A DNA stretch of 64,000 nt from Fibrivirga algicola (GTDB lineage: Bacteria; Bacteroidota; Bacteroidia; Cytophagales; Spirosomataceae). The notes beneath the pieces are model-generated. The model saw nothing but the letters and a program-made list of their open reading frames with translations, was not told where the DNA came from and did not search any database. Positions 43,051-52,544 of the stretch are shown here, piece by piece. Location of the stretch: NCBI RefSeq assembly GCF_011742925.1, contig NZ_WAEL01000010.1, positions 186,001 through 250,000 of the forward strand. Reading direction: 5' to 3'. Each line of letters opens with the position of its first letter. The first letter of the stretch is position 1. The translations under genes were made by a program, and so were the position numbers.

Positions 43051-43254
43051 ATGTCGGAAAAAAAAGGATTTTTGTTGCGGCTCAGCCCCGAGATGTTGGT
43101 TGAACTGGAACGGTGGGCACAAGACGAGTTTCGGAGCGTGAACGGGCAGATCGAGTACCTGCTCAACGAGGCGCTGAAGAAACGGCGACGTACCCGAAGA
43201 AATACGGCTGATAACGCCGATGAGCCATCCGACGACTCAACTCTCACAGCCTAA
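43051..43254 (+). CDS. Arc-family ribbon-helix-helix DNA-binding protein
   Basis: A 67-residue protein: the strand GFLLRLSPEMLVELERWAQ (6-24) and the helix NGQIEYLLNEALKKRRRTRR form the ribbon-helix-helix dimer fold of Arc, followed by an acidic disordered tail. Such small proteins repress nearby genes or serve as antitoxins; no toxin is adjacent. Co-directional with the SPFH gene. Confidence 0.82.
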   Translation: MSEKKGFLLRLSPEMLVELERWAQDEFRSVNGQIEYLLNEALKKRRRTRRNTADNADEPSDDSTLTA

Positions 43255-43263
43255 CCGCTCGCT

Positions 43264-43914
43264 TTACTCGCCGGATACTGTCTGCACTGCCTGCGTCTTT
43301 TGCGCAAGCAGGTAGTTGTACTGGTTAATAATTAAGAGCCGCGATAACGTCGATGAGGCGTCCATTTCGCGGCTTCTGATGTACTGGCTTAACTCGTTCT
43401 GGTAAGCAATCATAGCTGGCCACAGGGTTTGGTTAAACGCATTCAGGTCAACTACATCGCCTTCGGTATTAATGACCAGATAGGTAAAATTGTCAATTTC
43501 TTTAATCAGTTCGGTATCGTCTCCGTATATAGATGGGCGCAACAACTTTATAAACTCACGAGTATGCCGTAGCCGCCGATACACCGAAAGCGAACCGGTA
43601 GTCACTTCCTCCATAAAAATTGGCTTCAACACCTGGCGCGAGTCGGGCAGATTAACGGATGAGAAAAAACGGAGAAGCTGCTGCGTAGTATCGTAATAAA
43701 CAAACGTAGCGGCATGGCCAGCCGAGAAAGCTCTGACAAGGCCGTTAGGCATTTTGACCTGCACAACCTCTGCTTTCCAGTTGTAATTGACCTGACCTTC
43801 CAGCTTACGCCCGTCGGCCAGTATAACGTATCCGTTGTTCCAGACTGGCTGGGCGGCCAGTAATTCGGCGGTGACAGCCACCACGATCAGAAAGGCAAAT
43901 AACAACTTTTTCAT
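43264..43914 (-). CDS. Exported hypothetical protein
   Basis: A 216-residue protein with a clear signal peptide (MKKLLFAFLIVVAVTAELLA-AQ). The first mature part (GYVILADGRKLEGQVNYNWKAEVVQVKM) looks like a small beta-barrel found in many exported Bacteroidota proteins, and the rest is mixed. I do not know the function. Convergent with the Arc gene, nine bases apart. Confidence 0.75.
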   Translation of the reverse strand: MKKLLFAFLIVVAVTAELLAAQPVWNNGYVILADGRKLEGQVNYNWKAEVVQVKMPNGLVRAFSAGHAATFVYYDTTQQLLRFFSSVNLPDSRQVLKPIFMEEVTTGSLSVYRRLRHTREFIKLLRPSIYGDDTELIKEIDNFTYLVINTEGDVVDLNAFNQTLWPAMIAYQNELSQYIRSREMDASSTLSRLLIINQYNYLLAQKTQAVQTVSGE

Positions 43915-44269
43915 AGCGTTGGATAAACCCGTTTGAATTAGCCCACCGTCGCTACCAAAGGCACACCGGTAGGGCGGGTATAGCCAAATCTGTTAGAAGA
44001 TCATGCCAGTTACCAACTGATCATGTTTGCGCGGTCATTCGCTAAGTTGTTTCTATATGTATAAACAATAATATGATCGGAAAACCGGGTAGGTGGCCTA
44101 TAAAATTTGGTCATCTACCCGGTTTTGAGCTACATATGGCTGTCTGTCTAAATGATAAACGGGCGTGAACCGTTTCCTCAGTTTATAGCTGCTAATTGTG
44201 TAGCAGCCTGATCAACAGTCAGATGAGGAAGCTTGTCTACACATTAACGTACCTGAGAGAGGCAATTTT
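43915..44269 (-). other. Gap with three hairpins, including the coaX terminator
   Basis: 355 bases between the exported-protein gene start and the coaX stop. Hairpins: GCTGCTA/TAGCAGC (44188-44194, 44201-44207), AAACGG/CCGTTT (44157-44162, 44170-44175) and AAAACCGGGTAG/CTACCCGGTTTT (44081-44092, 44115-44126). The last, with T-runs at its ends, is the best terminator of the minus-strand coaX transcript. No gene is supported. Confidence 0.6.
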
Positions 44270-45037
44270 TCAGCGACGGGCATACTCACCAATCAGGCGG
44301 ATACCGTCGAGGGTGAGCGAGGGAACCACATCCACAAACTCGTCATGCAGGGAAGGAATCGCTTTTGACAGGCCACCCGTTGCCACAGCCAGGCACGTGC
44401 CGCCCAACTCAGCCCGAATCCGGCCGATCAGGCTGCGGACGAGGCCTTCATAGCCCATCACCACCCCCGCCTGAATGGCATGAACCGTATTCTGGCCCAG
44501 TGCTGACGTCGGCAGTTCAATTGGTACTTCGGGAAGCTGCGCTGTATTGGCAAACAAGGACCGAATGGCCGTTTTAAGGCCGGGTGCAATGGCAACACCC
44601 AGAATTTGCCCATCGCCGCCCACCGTGGTGAAGGTGAGAGCCGTACCAAAATCAACGATAACGCAGGGCTCCTGAAACCGGGTATGCGCCGCTACGGCAT
44701 TGGCCACCAGATCGGTGCCAATTTCCTGAGGACGCAATACCGTAACTGGCAGTTGATCGTAAACGGATGGACTAACAACAACGGGCTCAATAGCGAACAG
44801 ATCGCCTACCGCCTCCCGAACATTGGCTGTCAGCGCTGGCACCACACTGCTGATGGTCGCCTGCGTAATCTGACTGAGTGTGAGGTTGGCTTCCAGCAGC
44901 CACAGCCGAAGTTTACGCTGATAAAAGGCTGCCGGTTGCATGGGCGAACTGGGGGTCCGCCAGATGTGGAGCCAGGTATCATCGCTATAGAGGCCAAACA
45001 CCACATCGGAGTTGCCAATATCGAGGGTAAGGGTCAT
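44270..45037 (-). CDS. coaX: Type III pantothenate kinase
   Basis: A 255-residue enzyme of the first step of coenzyme A synthesis. ASKHA-fold motifs: DIGNSD (6-11), GTDLVANAVAA (about 108-118), DFGTALTF (about 130-137) and ATGGLSKAI near the end. Type III kinases need a monovalent cation and are not inhibited by CoA. No biotin ligase birA gene is adjacent, unlike in some Bacteroidota. Confidence 0.95.
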   Translation of the reverse strand: MTLTLDIGNSDVVFGLYSDDTWLHIWRTPSSPMQPAAFYQRKLRLWLLEANLTLSQITQATISSVVPALTANVREAVGDLFAIEPVVVSPSVYDQLPVTVLRPQEIGTDLVANAVAAHTRFQEPCVIVDFGTALTFTTVGGDGQILGVAIAPGLKTAIRSLFANTAQLPEVPIELPTSALGQNTVHAIQAGVVMGYEGLVRSLIGRIRAELGGTCLAVATGGLSKAIPSLHDEFVDVVPSLTLDGIRLIGEYARR

Positions 45038-45078
45038 GAATGTGTAGCTTGCCGGAGTTGGTTTGATGTTTGTAGTTT

Positions 45079-45126
45079 GACGTGGCGTTGCTAACCGACC
45101 AGATGGCGCCGTAGCAGCGCTACATC
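45079..45126. repeat. 48-base dispersed repeat, copy 1
   Basis: Matches the reverse complement of 57612-57659 over its 48 bases with roughly ten differences; the shared core is GCTAACC-N-ACCAGATGGCG. Both copies sit between genes, and both are flanked by TTTG-rich/CAAA-rich arms. Confidence 0.65.
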
Positions 45127-45162
45127 AACCCATAACCACCAAACCGAAAACTAAACCCAGCT

Positions 45163-46122
45163 CTATTGTTGGTGAAATTGTGTGCCGATGAACTGAAGGG
45201 CGTCTGTCAGGCCGGTTCGCCAGTAGGTCCAGGTATGGGCGCCATTACGAACGCGGTACTCGTGCTGGACTTTGCGGTTGGTCAGCGTAATGTGCAGTTG
45301 AGCGTTGGCCGACGATAGAAAATCATCATCACCGCAATCCAGGTACCAACGCACTTTCTTCAGGTCACCTTCCGGAGCCGATGCCGCCAGCGTGAGGGGG
45401 CTGTTGCGTTTATAGTGGGCCGTTAGCCGTTCTTCGCCTTTTACCGCACCACTGAACAGGAAGCTAAACGTTTTATCGTACTGCTCGTCGGGCATGGTTT
45501 TCAGGGTTTCGTCGGTGAAGACGGCCGCGCTTAGGGCGGCGCAGGAGCCAAACAGGTCGGGGTGGTGCATGGACAGCAGAAGCGAGCCATGACCGCCCAT
45601 CGAGAGGCCTGATATGCCCCGGAACTCACGTTTGGTGCGGGTCCGGTACATCGAGTCGATATGCGGAATGAGTTCCGTCACAAACATGTCCTCGTAGCGG
45701 GTCTTGTTCAGGTAATCATTCATGTACCACGTTACCCCGCCGTCGGGCATCACCACAATCATAGGTGGCAACGTACCTGCCTTAATGCCCGCGTCGATCA
45801 GCCGATCGGCCTCGCCAAACTGCGTCCATCCGGTCTCATCGTCGGTGTAGCCGTGGAGCAGGTACACCACCGGGTAGCGGCGGTTCGAGACGTAATAATC
45901 GGGGGGGAGATAGATCGAATACCGCACGCCCCGATTCAGGAGCGAACTATTCATGGTGAGCCCTTCAAGCAAGTGGGCCTGCGGGGCCATCATCACTGGC
46001 AGCGGCGCATTGGTAGTGGGCACCGGCTGTGAAGTGTTCAACCGGCGGCGGCTTTGGCCCTGAGCAGCAGTGCCTAAGCACAGCAGGATCAGTAAACCGA
46101 TACTAAGCGAACGAACGTGCAT
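45163..46122 (-). CDS. Secreted esterase (esterase D / feruloyl-esterase-like)
   Basis: A 319-residue alpha/beta hydrolase with a signal peptide (cleaved near QGQ, residue 23). Oxyanion segment YLLHGYTDDETGW (87-99), nucleophile Ser174 in GLSMGGHGS, Asp in CGDDDFL (about 271) and His in NGAHTWTYW (about 298). The family includes acetyl-xylan/feruloyl esterases, S-formylglutathione hydrolase and trehalose mycolyltransferases. Export argues for a polysaccharide ester, but no carbohydrase is near. Confidence 0.88.
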   Translation of the reverse strand: MHVRSLSIGLLILLCLGTAAQGQSRRRLNTSQPVPTTNAPLPVMMAPQAHLLEGLTMNSSLLNRGVRYSIYLPPDYYVSNRRYPVVYLLHGYTDDETGWTQFGEADRLIDAGIKAGTLPPMIVVMPDGGVTWYMNDYLNKTRYEDMFVTELIPHIDSMYRTRTKREFRGISGLSMGGHGSLLLSMHHPDLFGSCAALSAAVFTDETLKTMPDEQYDKTFSFLFSGAVKGEERLTAHYKRNSPLTLAASAPEGDLKKVRWYLDCGDDDFLSSANAQLHITLTNRKVQHEYRVRNGAHTWTYWRTGLTDALQFIGTQFHQQ

Positions 46123-46329
46123 AAACGAGTGATCGAAGACGTGGGGCTATTTGCTGTGTTAATGAGGCGAAAATTAACGGATTGACGGCAACATTCAGAT
46201 AAAAGAGTGGCGACATGAAGGTACTGAACATATGAAAAGCGCAGCGTCACAGATTGGCAGTGTTTTTGTAACGAAATCGGTAAGTAACTGCCTCTTGATT
46301 AAGAAACTACTCATTATGCCAAACGCTTT

Positions 46330-47733
46330 ATGTCACTATCTGTACTGCCTTCTATAGGTTACTCGCGCCACAAAACGCCGATTCGGCACAGTTTTTTGGC
46401 GTTGCTGACTGTCGTCTCGCTGCAAGCCTGCCGCCCCATGGATGAACAGTCGGCAGTAGCTCCTCAAACCAACACCGCCGACACCTATAGTAACGAGGTG
46501 GCACTTCAATGGAGCGATATGCACCTGCGGTTGATCCGGAATAGCCCCGGTCAGACGCCCCCCGTTGCCTCGCGAACGTTTAGCTATGCGGGTTTGGCCA
46601 TGTATGAATCACTGGTAGCCGGAATGCCTGGCAATCAGTCGATGGCTGGCCAGTTGCAGGGCCTGAACCCACTACCCGCTACTCAAGCCGGAGTGTCGTA
46701 TAACTGGGCGCTGAGTGCCAACGCCGCCGAAGCCGAAATACTCCGGGGGTTGTTCGCCAACACGTCGGCCGTTTACAAAAACAAGATCGATTCGCTGGAG
46801 ATGGTGCTGTACAATCAGTTTAAAAGTACCGATGCTGCTGTGAGTGAGCGTTCGGCCGCCTATGGAAAAAGCGTTGCCAGTGCGATCTTCGAGTGGTCGA
46901 AAACGGATGGCGGGCATGAAGGCTATAACCGAAACTTCCCGGCTGACTTTGTGACGACGACCGAGGCTGGCACGTGGCGCCCAACTGAGAATGGCCGGGT
47001 GATTCCCATGCAGCCCTATTGGGGCAAAAATCGTACCATGCTAGCCAGTACATCGGCCCAGCCATTGCCAGTGCCACTGCCTATATCTACCCAGGTAACG
47101 TCGCAATATTTCGCTCAGTACCTAGAGGTATACGCCAAGAATATCAGCTTATCTCAGGCCGAAAAAGAGGTGGCCGTCTGGTGGGCCGACGATCCAAGTG
47201 AGACCTTTACGCCCCCCGGTCACTCCTACAATCTGGCTCGTATTGCAGTGAAAAATGACAAGGCTAATCTGGCCAAAGCGGCCGAAACCTTTGCCCGCGT
47301 GGGCATTGCCGTCACCGATGCGTTCATAGCTTGCTGGAAGTGCAAATACGTTTATAACAACGAGCGACCCTACACGTTTGTACGCCGTGCCATCGACCCC
47401 AATTGGGTGCCTTTCTGGCCTGCGCCGCCTTTCCCGGGCTTTGCTTCGGGGCACTCTACCCAGTCGGCAGCCGCCGCCATTGTATTGACCGATCTATACG
47501 GTTCGTCGTACACGTTCACAGACGATTCGCACGTTGGTCGGGTTCGGGACGCGAAGCGTAATGTAGACTTCAAGGCCCGCACATTCCGGTCATTCTGGGA
47601 AGCCGCCGAAGAGTCGGGGTTCTCGCGGATTTTGGGTGGTATTCATACCCGCCAAGATAACGAAGTAGGCTTGCGGGAAGGCCGGTCGATTGGCCAGAAT
47701 ATAAATGCCCTTCGCTGGAAACGCATTCAATAA
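46330..47733 (+). CDS. Vanadium-haloperoxidase/PAP2-family lipoprotein
   Basis: A 467-residue protein with a lipobox (VVSLQAC, Cys34). The three phosphate/vanadate-binding motifs are in order: KCKYVYNNERPYTFVRR (about 336-352), FPGFASGHSTQSAAA (about 366-380) and GGIHTRQDNEVG (about 435-446). Bacterial homologues are called vanadium-dependent haloperoxidase-like, but many act as phosphatases, and which applies is not visible. It is a single-gene unit with its own terminator. Confidence 0.88.
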   Translation: MSLSVLPSIGYSRHKTPIRHSFLALLTVVSLQACRPMDEQSAVAPQTNTADTYSNEVALQWSDMHLRLIRNSPGQTPPVASRTFSYAGLAMYESLVAGMPGNQSMAGQLQGLNPLPATQAGVSYNWALSANAAEAEILRGLFANTSAVYKNKIDSLEMVLYNQFKSTDAAVSERSAAYGKSVASAIFEWSKTDGGHEGYNRNFPADFVTTTEAGTWRPTENGRVIPMQPYWGKNRTMLASTSAQPLPVPLPISTQVTSQYFAQYLEVYAKNISLSQAEKEVAVWWADDPSETFTPPGHSYNLARIAVKNDKANLAKAAETFARVGIAVTDAFIACWKCKYVYNNERPYTFVRRAIDPNWVPFWPAPPFPGFASGHSTQSAAAAIVLTDLYGSSYTFTDDSHVGRVRDAKRNVDFKARTFRSFWEAAEESGFSRILGGIHTRQDNEVGLREGRSIGQNINALRWKRIQ

Positions 47734-47751
47734 TCTGGCACGTACCTACCC

Positions 47752-47789
47752 AAAAAAAGGCTCGCCATAAACATGGCGAGCCTTTTTTT
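47752..47789 (+). terminator. Intrinsic terminator after the haloperoxidase-like gene
   Basis: Seventeen-base perfect arms (47752-47768, 47773-47789), GC core GGCTCGCCAT, AAAC loop, seven A on one side and seven T on the other. It works for both this gene and the convergent one at 47801. Confidence 0.9.
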
Positions 47790-47800
47790 ATAAAACTGGT

Positions 47801-49873
47801 TTACTTGGTTATCACGAAGGATTCAGCTGTGCAGACGGTACCTGAATCAGTCGTGAGGCAGATGGTTCCGCTGACTGCATCGGCAGGGATAGTGGCAATA
47901 AGGGTGGTTCCCACGATTCGGAAACGGGCTGGGGTGGAGAGTCCGCCGCTGAACCGAACCTCCACCACGTCGGCCAGGTTCTGGCCGGTAAACGTGACAT
48001 CAGTGCCCACTTTAGCGGTTTTGGGTATGAAGGCTACCCCTGCCACTAGCCGCTGTACATTGAAAAGGGTGGTGGTACAGGCAAAACCGGCCGGGTTGGT
48101 GAAGCACAGCGTTCCATCGACTGCGTTGGCGGGCACAATTACTTTCATTTGCCCGTTGCCCAGCCGCTGAAACGAAGCCGCCAGTGACGCGCCACCGCTA
48201 AAACGCACATCAGTTACATCTTCTAGAAACTGGCCGGTTACGGTGAGTTCATCTCCGACGCGTCCCTTGGTAGGGGTAAACACAACGCCCGATACAGGAC
48301 GGATCGGTGTGAACAGATCGGAGGTAAAGGCCGTAGGCGAATCGGTGGTCAAAGTGAACTGACCAATCTGCGTATCATCAGGTACACGTACCCAGATCTC
48401 GGTATCTTCATTCCGCCCGTCGTTGGAGGCGGGGTTAGCCGCACCCGCAAACTGAACTACGGCGTCGCGGAGCCAGTTGCCCTTGATAATCAGTCGTCCT
48501 CCAGCGGGCCAGCGCCGCGGGTAATCTGTCACTACGGGGGCCTGCACCACGGTCAATGAGCGAACAGAGGTAGCCGTACCTGCCCGGTTAGTGGCCGTGA
48601 TGACGCCTGTGGTGGCATCGGCAGGCACAAAAAACTGAAAATCGACGCCTTCAGTACGCGTATGAATAGCGAGGGGTTTCCCGTTCAGTGTAATTTGTTG
48701 AATGCGAAGCAGGTTCTGGCCGGTTACCGAAACCAGTTTATTGATGCCTCGCCGCAAAGGCGTAAACACCAGGTTGGCTGGCGGTAGAATATATACAAAT
48801 GGCTGCGTAGCACTTGTAGTACCCCCCAGGCCGGTTACACTGACGATCGTATTGCCCGACTGGCTTCGGGCCGGTACGGTCGCTTCGATCTGGTTGTCAT
48901 TCAGTATCCGGAATTGAGCGGCGGTGTTGCCAAACAGAACACTGGTGACATCCCTGAAATTCAGTCCCGTCAACAGTACCTTATCGCCGGTAATACCCTC
49001 GCCCGGATTAGGGTTGGTGGTAATGGCCGGTGCATTGGCTATGTAGATGCTATCGGCGCTGAGGCCAGTCAGCCGATCGAAAACGGTGACGCTGATACGA
49101 CCCGACGTAGCGTCGGCCGGAATGATAGCCCGTATCTCCGTATCGGTAATGCGGGTGGTGGCCGGGTCGGGAGTGGCGCGGTTGATGCGCAACAGACCAT
49201 CGGTCAGGTAGCGGCCTGTCACAACAATCTCCTGTCCAGCCCGGGTACGTTTGGGTGTAAACCCAGTGATTTCGGGAGTCCCGGCAACCAGAAACGGTAC
49301 GGCGTTGGCAGCCCCGCCTTCGGTTATGATCCGCATCATTACGAACCCGCGTGCCTGCTGGGGCGAGATAGCCACCAGCACGTCGGTGGGGGAAACCACC
49401 GTAAAGGAAGCGGCCCGGGTCGTATCGAACCGGACGCTTTCCAGTCGGTCCAGGTTTTCGCCGGTGATGCGGATGGTGGTGCCCGGCGCCGAATTGGTGG
49501 GCAGGATGGTATTTACGGTTGGCTGAGGTTGCAGCACCGTGAAGCTCAGGGGCGGGGTCATGCCCTGGCTGTTGGCTACCTGTACCTGCGTGGGGCCGGG
49601 AGTAATGCGGGGTACTTCTACCAGCAGCGTACCGTCTGAACTGGTTCTGACCAGCGCCTGAACGGCTGTTTCGGCCCGCCCGAATGTAACAATCGGCTGA
49701 TCGCCAAACTGGGCTCCTTTCAATTCAACCGATCGGCCAATGGCGAAGCGGTTGGGTGTAACACTCCATAGTTCCGGTGGAAATCGTTCGACTTTGCACC
49801 CCAGGGCCATCACTACCAACGATATACCCATGACAAACTTCCACAGGCCCCTTATTCGTACATTGTCTCTCAT
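47801..49873 (-). CDS. IPT/TIG-repeat surface lipoprotein
   Basis: A 690-residue protein with a lipoprotein signal (VVMALGC, Cys26) and about eight consecutive IPT/TIG immunoglobulin-like repeats of 75-85 residues. Each repeat has a G..(V/I)TG.NL...V.F pattern followed by I.A.(V/I)P..A..G. The last two repeats (about 536-690) are the most alike and share cysteine pairs (TLCFTNPAGFACTT and TICLTTDSGTVCTA), suggesting recent duplication and one disulfide per repeat. Probably a surface binding or adhesive scaffold. Confidence 0.88.
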   Translation of the reverse strand: MRDNVRIRGLWKFVMGISLVVMALGCKVERFPPELWSVTPNRFAIGRSVELKGAQFGDQPIVTFGRAETAVQALVRTSSDGTLLVEVPRITPGPTQVQVANSQGMTPPLSFTVLQPQPTVNTILPTNSAPGTTIRITGENLDRLESVRFDTTRAASFTVVSPTDVLVAISPQQARGFVMMRIITEGGAANAVPFLVAGTPEITGFTPKRTRAGQEIVVTGRYLTDGLLRINRATPDPATTRITDTEIRAIIPADATSGRISVTVFDRLTGLSADSIYIANAPAITTNPNPGEGITGDKVLLTGLNFRDVTSVLFGNTAAQFRILNDNQIEATVPARSQSGNTIVSVTGLGGTTSATQPFVYILPPANLVFTPLRRGINKLVSVTGQNLLRIQQITLNGKPLAIHTRTEGVDFQFFVPADATTGVITATNRAGTATSVRSLTVVQAPVVTDYPRRWPAGGRLIIKGNWLRDAVVQFAGAANPASNDGRNEDTEIWVRVPDDTQIGQFTLTTDSPTAFTSDLFTPIRPVSGVVFTPTKGRVGDELTVTGQFLEDVTDVRFSGGASLAASFQRLGNGQMKVIVPANAVDGTLCFTNPAGFACTTTLFNVQRLVAGVAFIPKTAKVGTDVTFTGQNLADVVEVRFSGGLSTPARFRIVGTTLIATIPADAVSGTICLTTDSGTVCTAESFVITK

Positions 49874-49973
49874 CTACGCCCTAGTATATAGCACCTACAA
49901 ATTTAGCACCTTGGCCACTGGAAATCTGAATGAATAGTGGATAATAATATACCTTATTCACGCCCTTCATCGA

Positions 49974-50031
49974 CAACATAAATGGCTCTACTATAGCAGG
50001 TTATTGCGCTGTAGTAGAGCCATTTATGTTG
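49974..50031 (-). terminator. Hairpin terminator, 20-bp perfect arms
   Basis: Arms 49974-49993 and 50012-50031 are perfect complements with an 18-base loop that can pair further (CAG/CTG). It lies after the stop of the minus-strand membrane gene at 50061. Confidence 0.7.
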
Positions 50032-50060
50032 CCGGTGAGGCGAAAGCTACCGACAGAATG

Positions 50061-50495
50061 CTAGAAATTAGTTGCGCCCAGATTGCGGAAGGCCCAGGGG
50101 ATACCCGCCAGAATAAGCGCCAGACCAATACCGTACAGAATACCCACCAGGCGGTGCTTCTGGGTATCATTGGTAGCCCGCTTCGAGCGTGAATACCCAA
50201 TGGTGATCGCAATAATCGCTACCAGCATTATGCTGATATGCTCTACGGTATAAAACCGGACAACACGATTGCTCATACCGCCAAAATCAACCTTTGGGCT
50301 AATAAAGTAGAGAATCAGGCCAAGTACCAACTGAATGTGCACCGAGATCAATGTGAACAGGTATAATTTGCGATTTCCATCGGTGAACGATTTGTTGCCC
50401 ATCCAGCGGCTGATTGCCACAAAAACGGAGGCTACTAACAAGAGTAGCGCGACCCAGCGAAGCCCTGAGTGGGCATGAACTAATCCGGTATACAT
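50061..50495 (-). CDS. Small four-helix membrane protein, cytochrome-b-like
   Basis: A 144-residue protein with four membrane helices. It begins MYTGLVHAHSGLRWVALLLL and has histidines near or in each helix (His8, His10, about 53, 86 and 113), which is why relatives are often named cytochrome b; haem binding has not been shown to my knowledge. Typical of Bacteroidota. Divergent from the DUF4286 gene. Confidence 0.75.
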   Translation of the reverse strand: MYTGLVHAHSGLRWVALLLLVASVFVAISRWMGNKSFTDGNRKLYLFTLISVHIQLVLGLILYFISPKVDFGGMSNRVVRFYTVEHISIMLVAIIAITIGYSRSKRATNDTQKHRLVGILYGIGLALILAGIPWAFRNLGATNF

Positions 50496-50573
50496 AGTGT
50501 AGGTTTATCAAATTAATGTTGGTGCAAAGAAACAGACAAACGGCTGATTCATGCCTCAACTGCCCAAGATTCA

Positions 50574-50876
50574 ATGATTCTTTACAACATTACGTACAAC
50601 ATCGACCAGCAGATTGAGCGCGAGTGGCTTCGCTGGATGAAAGACGAACACGTACCTGCCGTGGTAGCTACGGGCCTGACCATGCAAAACAATGCGCTGA
50701 AGTTACTGACCGAGATAGAAAACGGCGGCGCTACCTACACGTTTCAGTACTGGTTTCAGACCATGGAAGATTTCGTTACGTACCAAAGCCTGTACCAGCC
50801 CGCCCTGCAACAACAGGTAGCCGACAGGTATGCCAATAAATACGTTTCTTTCCGTACCCTGCTGGAGGAAATCTAA
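50574..50876 (+). CDS. DUF4286-family protein
   Basis: A 100-residue soluble protein starting MILYNITYNIDQQIEREWLRWMKDEHVPAVV, the standard opening of DUF4286, with a ferredoxin-like alpha/beta pattern and the ending ANKYVSFRTLLEEI. Function unknown. It is conserved as a small stand-alone gene across the phylum. Confidence 0.9.
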   Translation: MILYNITYNIDQQIEREWLRWMKDEHVPAVVATGLTMQNNALKLLTEIENGGATYTFQYWFQTMEDFVTYQSLYQPALQQQVADRYANKYVSFRTLLEEI

Positions 50877-50943
50877 CGAACAAAAAAGCGAAAATAGACG
50901 TGGCTTTGCCAGTGGCGCACTGTGCATCTGGCCGAAGCCGCGT

Positions 50944-51903
50944 TTACTCCCGGCTCAGGTAAATGAGTTGGGTTTGCTGGCATTTTTTGCCATTGGCCCG
51001 TGGGCACACGCCCCCGTTATCGTCAGAAATAACAACCAGACTCCGCTGCCCGCCCCGGGGTGGCATCCAGGCCATTCCTTCCAGGTTATCGATCCGGTTT
51101 CCGTTGAGCATCGTGTTGAAGTCGAAGACCAGCGTTTTCACGGGTACCAGTGCCGGATTTTCTTCGGCAAACGTTACTTCGTAGAGTTTGGCGAATGAAC
51201 TGTCGCGGCGGCTGTCGTAAAACCGTTCCAGAACCAGCAACCGGTTTTTTCCCGCCCAGAGTAACTCCGAAATACCGCCGAACCGCTCGGAAGAGGGGAG
51301 TTGGGGCATTCGGTCGCGGGGGTAGGCAAAGGCTTTCTTTGCCTCCAATGACGTACCTGACCAGGTATACCGGTAGAACTGTACGGTTGCCTGGGCGCTG
51401 TCGGCAGAAGTCCAGCCCGCTTCAGGAGCCAGCCAAACCGTTGAGTCGGTGCCCAGTGCCAGGCCTTCAATTCCTTTATTGTCGAAAGGCAGCGGTGTAA
51501 GTCGGTCAAACACGGTGAGCCTTGCCGGTTGACCAACACGGGGCAGCGAGTCGCGGCAAAAAAAAGCGTAGCTTCCTTCCGTATTGTTGCCTTCTACTGT
51601 GCCGAAATAGGTGTGGCTGGCGGCATCATACCGCAGGGCCTCTAACTGAAGGCCTGTTTCGGGGCCACGCACCGCCTGTTCGTAGCGACGTAGATCAGAA
51701 ACGTGCCACTGATCGCCCCGGTCGCCTACCAGTTGCCACTCGCCGGCAGTTTTGACAAACTCGATGCCAGAGATGGTGTGCAGACCAGCCTCTTTAGGGA
51801 GATATACCGTTGTATCGAGCCGAAATACCTGACCCTGGCTGTACTGCCAGCTTAGTAAAAGCAGCCAGACGACAACGCCGACTGTTCGAAAAAAGAATGT
51901 CAT
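50944..51903 (-). CDS. Exported phytase-like beta-propeller esterase domain protein
   Basis: The ATG at 51903 opens a signal peptide (MTFFFRTVGVVVWLLLLSWQYSQG-Q); 319 residues. The mature part is the 'esterase-like activity of phytase' domain: HTISGIEFV, LEALRYDAASHTYFGTVEGNN, GIEGLALGTDSTVWLAPEAGW, FGGISELLWAGKNRLLVLER and IDNLEGMAWMPPRGGQRSLVVISDDN, a beta-propeller with acidic loops. It starts seven bases after the phosphoribosyltransferase gene ends and is likely co-transcribed. Confidence 0.82.
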   Translation of the reverse strand: MTFFFRTVGVVVWLLLLSWQYSQGQVFRLDTTVYLPKEAGLHTISGIEFVKTAGEWQLVGDRGDQWHVSDLRRYEQAVRGPETGLQLEALRYDAASHTYFGTVEGNNTEGSYAFFCRDSLPRVGQPARLTVFDRLTPLPFDNKGIEGLALGTDSTVWLAPEAGWTSADSAQATVQFYRYTWSGTSLEAKKAFAYPRDRMPQLPSSERFGGISELLWAGKNRLLVLERFYDSRRDSSFAKLYEVTFAEENPALVPVKTLVFDFNTMLNGNRIDNLEGMAWMPPRGGQRSLVVISDDNGGVCPRANGKKCQQTQLIYLSRE

Positions 51904-51910
51904 TGTCAGG

Positions 51911-52414
51911 TTATTGGAGGTATACCCCTTCACGAGCGGGGTCGCTCAGAATCACCTCTACGTGTTCATTGAGCGTAGTTGCCAACTCAAGGCCAATAAA
52001 ATCAGCGGCAATCGGGTAACGTGGGTGATTGCGGTTGACGAGCACTGCCACCTGAATTTTACGGACGGGTACCGATAGAAAAGGCTGCAGGCTGAAAGCC
52101 AGCGTTCGACCTGAGTACAGCACATCGTCGATCAGCACCACTACACGGTCGGTATACGTACCTGAGCCGCCGGGTAACGCAATAACGGGCTGGGCTTTCT
52201 GCGCTTTGTCGAGATCAATTTGAACCAGCGTAACTGTAAAAGGCGCAATCTGCTTGAGTTCGTCAGCGAGTCGTCGGGCCAGTTCGTAGCCTTCGCCGGC
52301 TACGCCAGCCAATACCAGGGCCGCCTCATCGAAGTTGGTTTCATACAGTTGGCTGGCGATGCGACGGATTTTTTGGCGGATCTGATCGGCCGAAAGAATT
52401 TGTGTGGGATTCAT
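51911..52414 (-). CDS. PyrR-like phosphoribosyltransferase
   Basis: The ATG at 52414 (MNPTQILSADQIRQKIRRIA) gives 167 residues. The PRPP-binding motif VVVLIDDVLYSGRT (91-104) and the PyrR-type tail (VAVLVNRNHPRYPIAADFIG) place it with PyrR/uracil phosphoribosyltransferase regulators. It may attenuate pyrimidine genes or salvage uracil. No pyr genes are adjacent, so a regulatory role is uncertain. Confidence 0.85.
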   Translation of the reverse strand: MNPTQILSADQIRQKIRRIASQLYETNFDEAALVLAGVAGEGYELARRLADELKQIAPFTVTLVQIDLDKAQKAQPVIALPGGSGTYTDRVVVLIDDVLYSGRTLAFSLQPFLSVPVRKIQVAVLVNRNHPRYPIAADFIGLELATTLNEHVEVILSDPAREGVYLQ

Positions 52415-52544
52415 TAGCAAAGACCCGGCCAAACCGGGCGAAAATAAGAGTACAAAAATGAGGAATTTATCATGGTTTGGTGCAGGCTAATTGGCACAGT
52501 TTTCGCCAATATGTATATACCCATCCGGCTAGTACGTTACTAAA

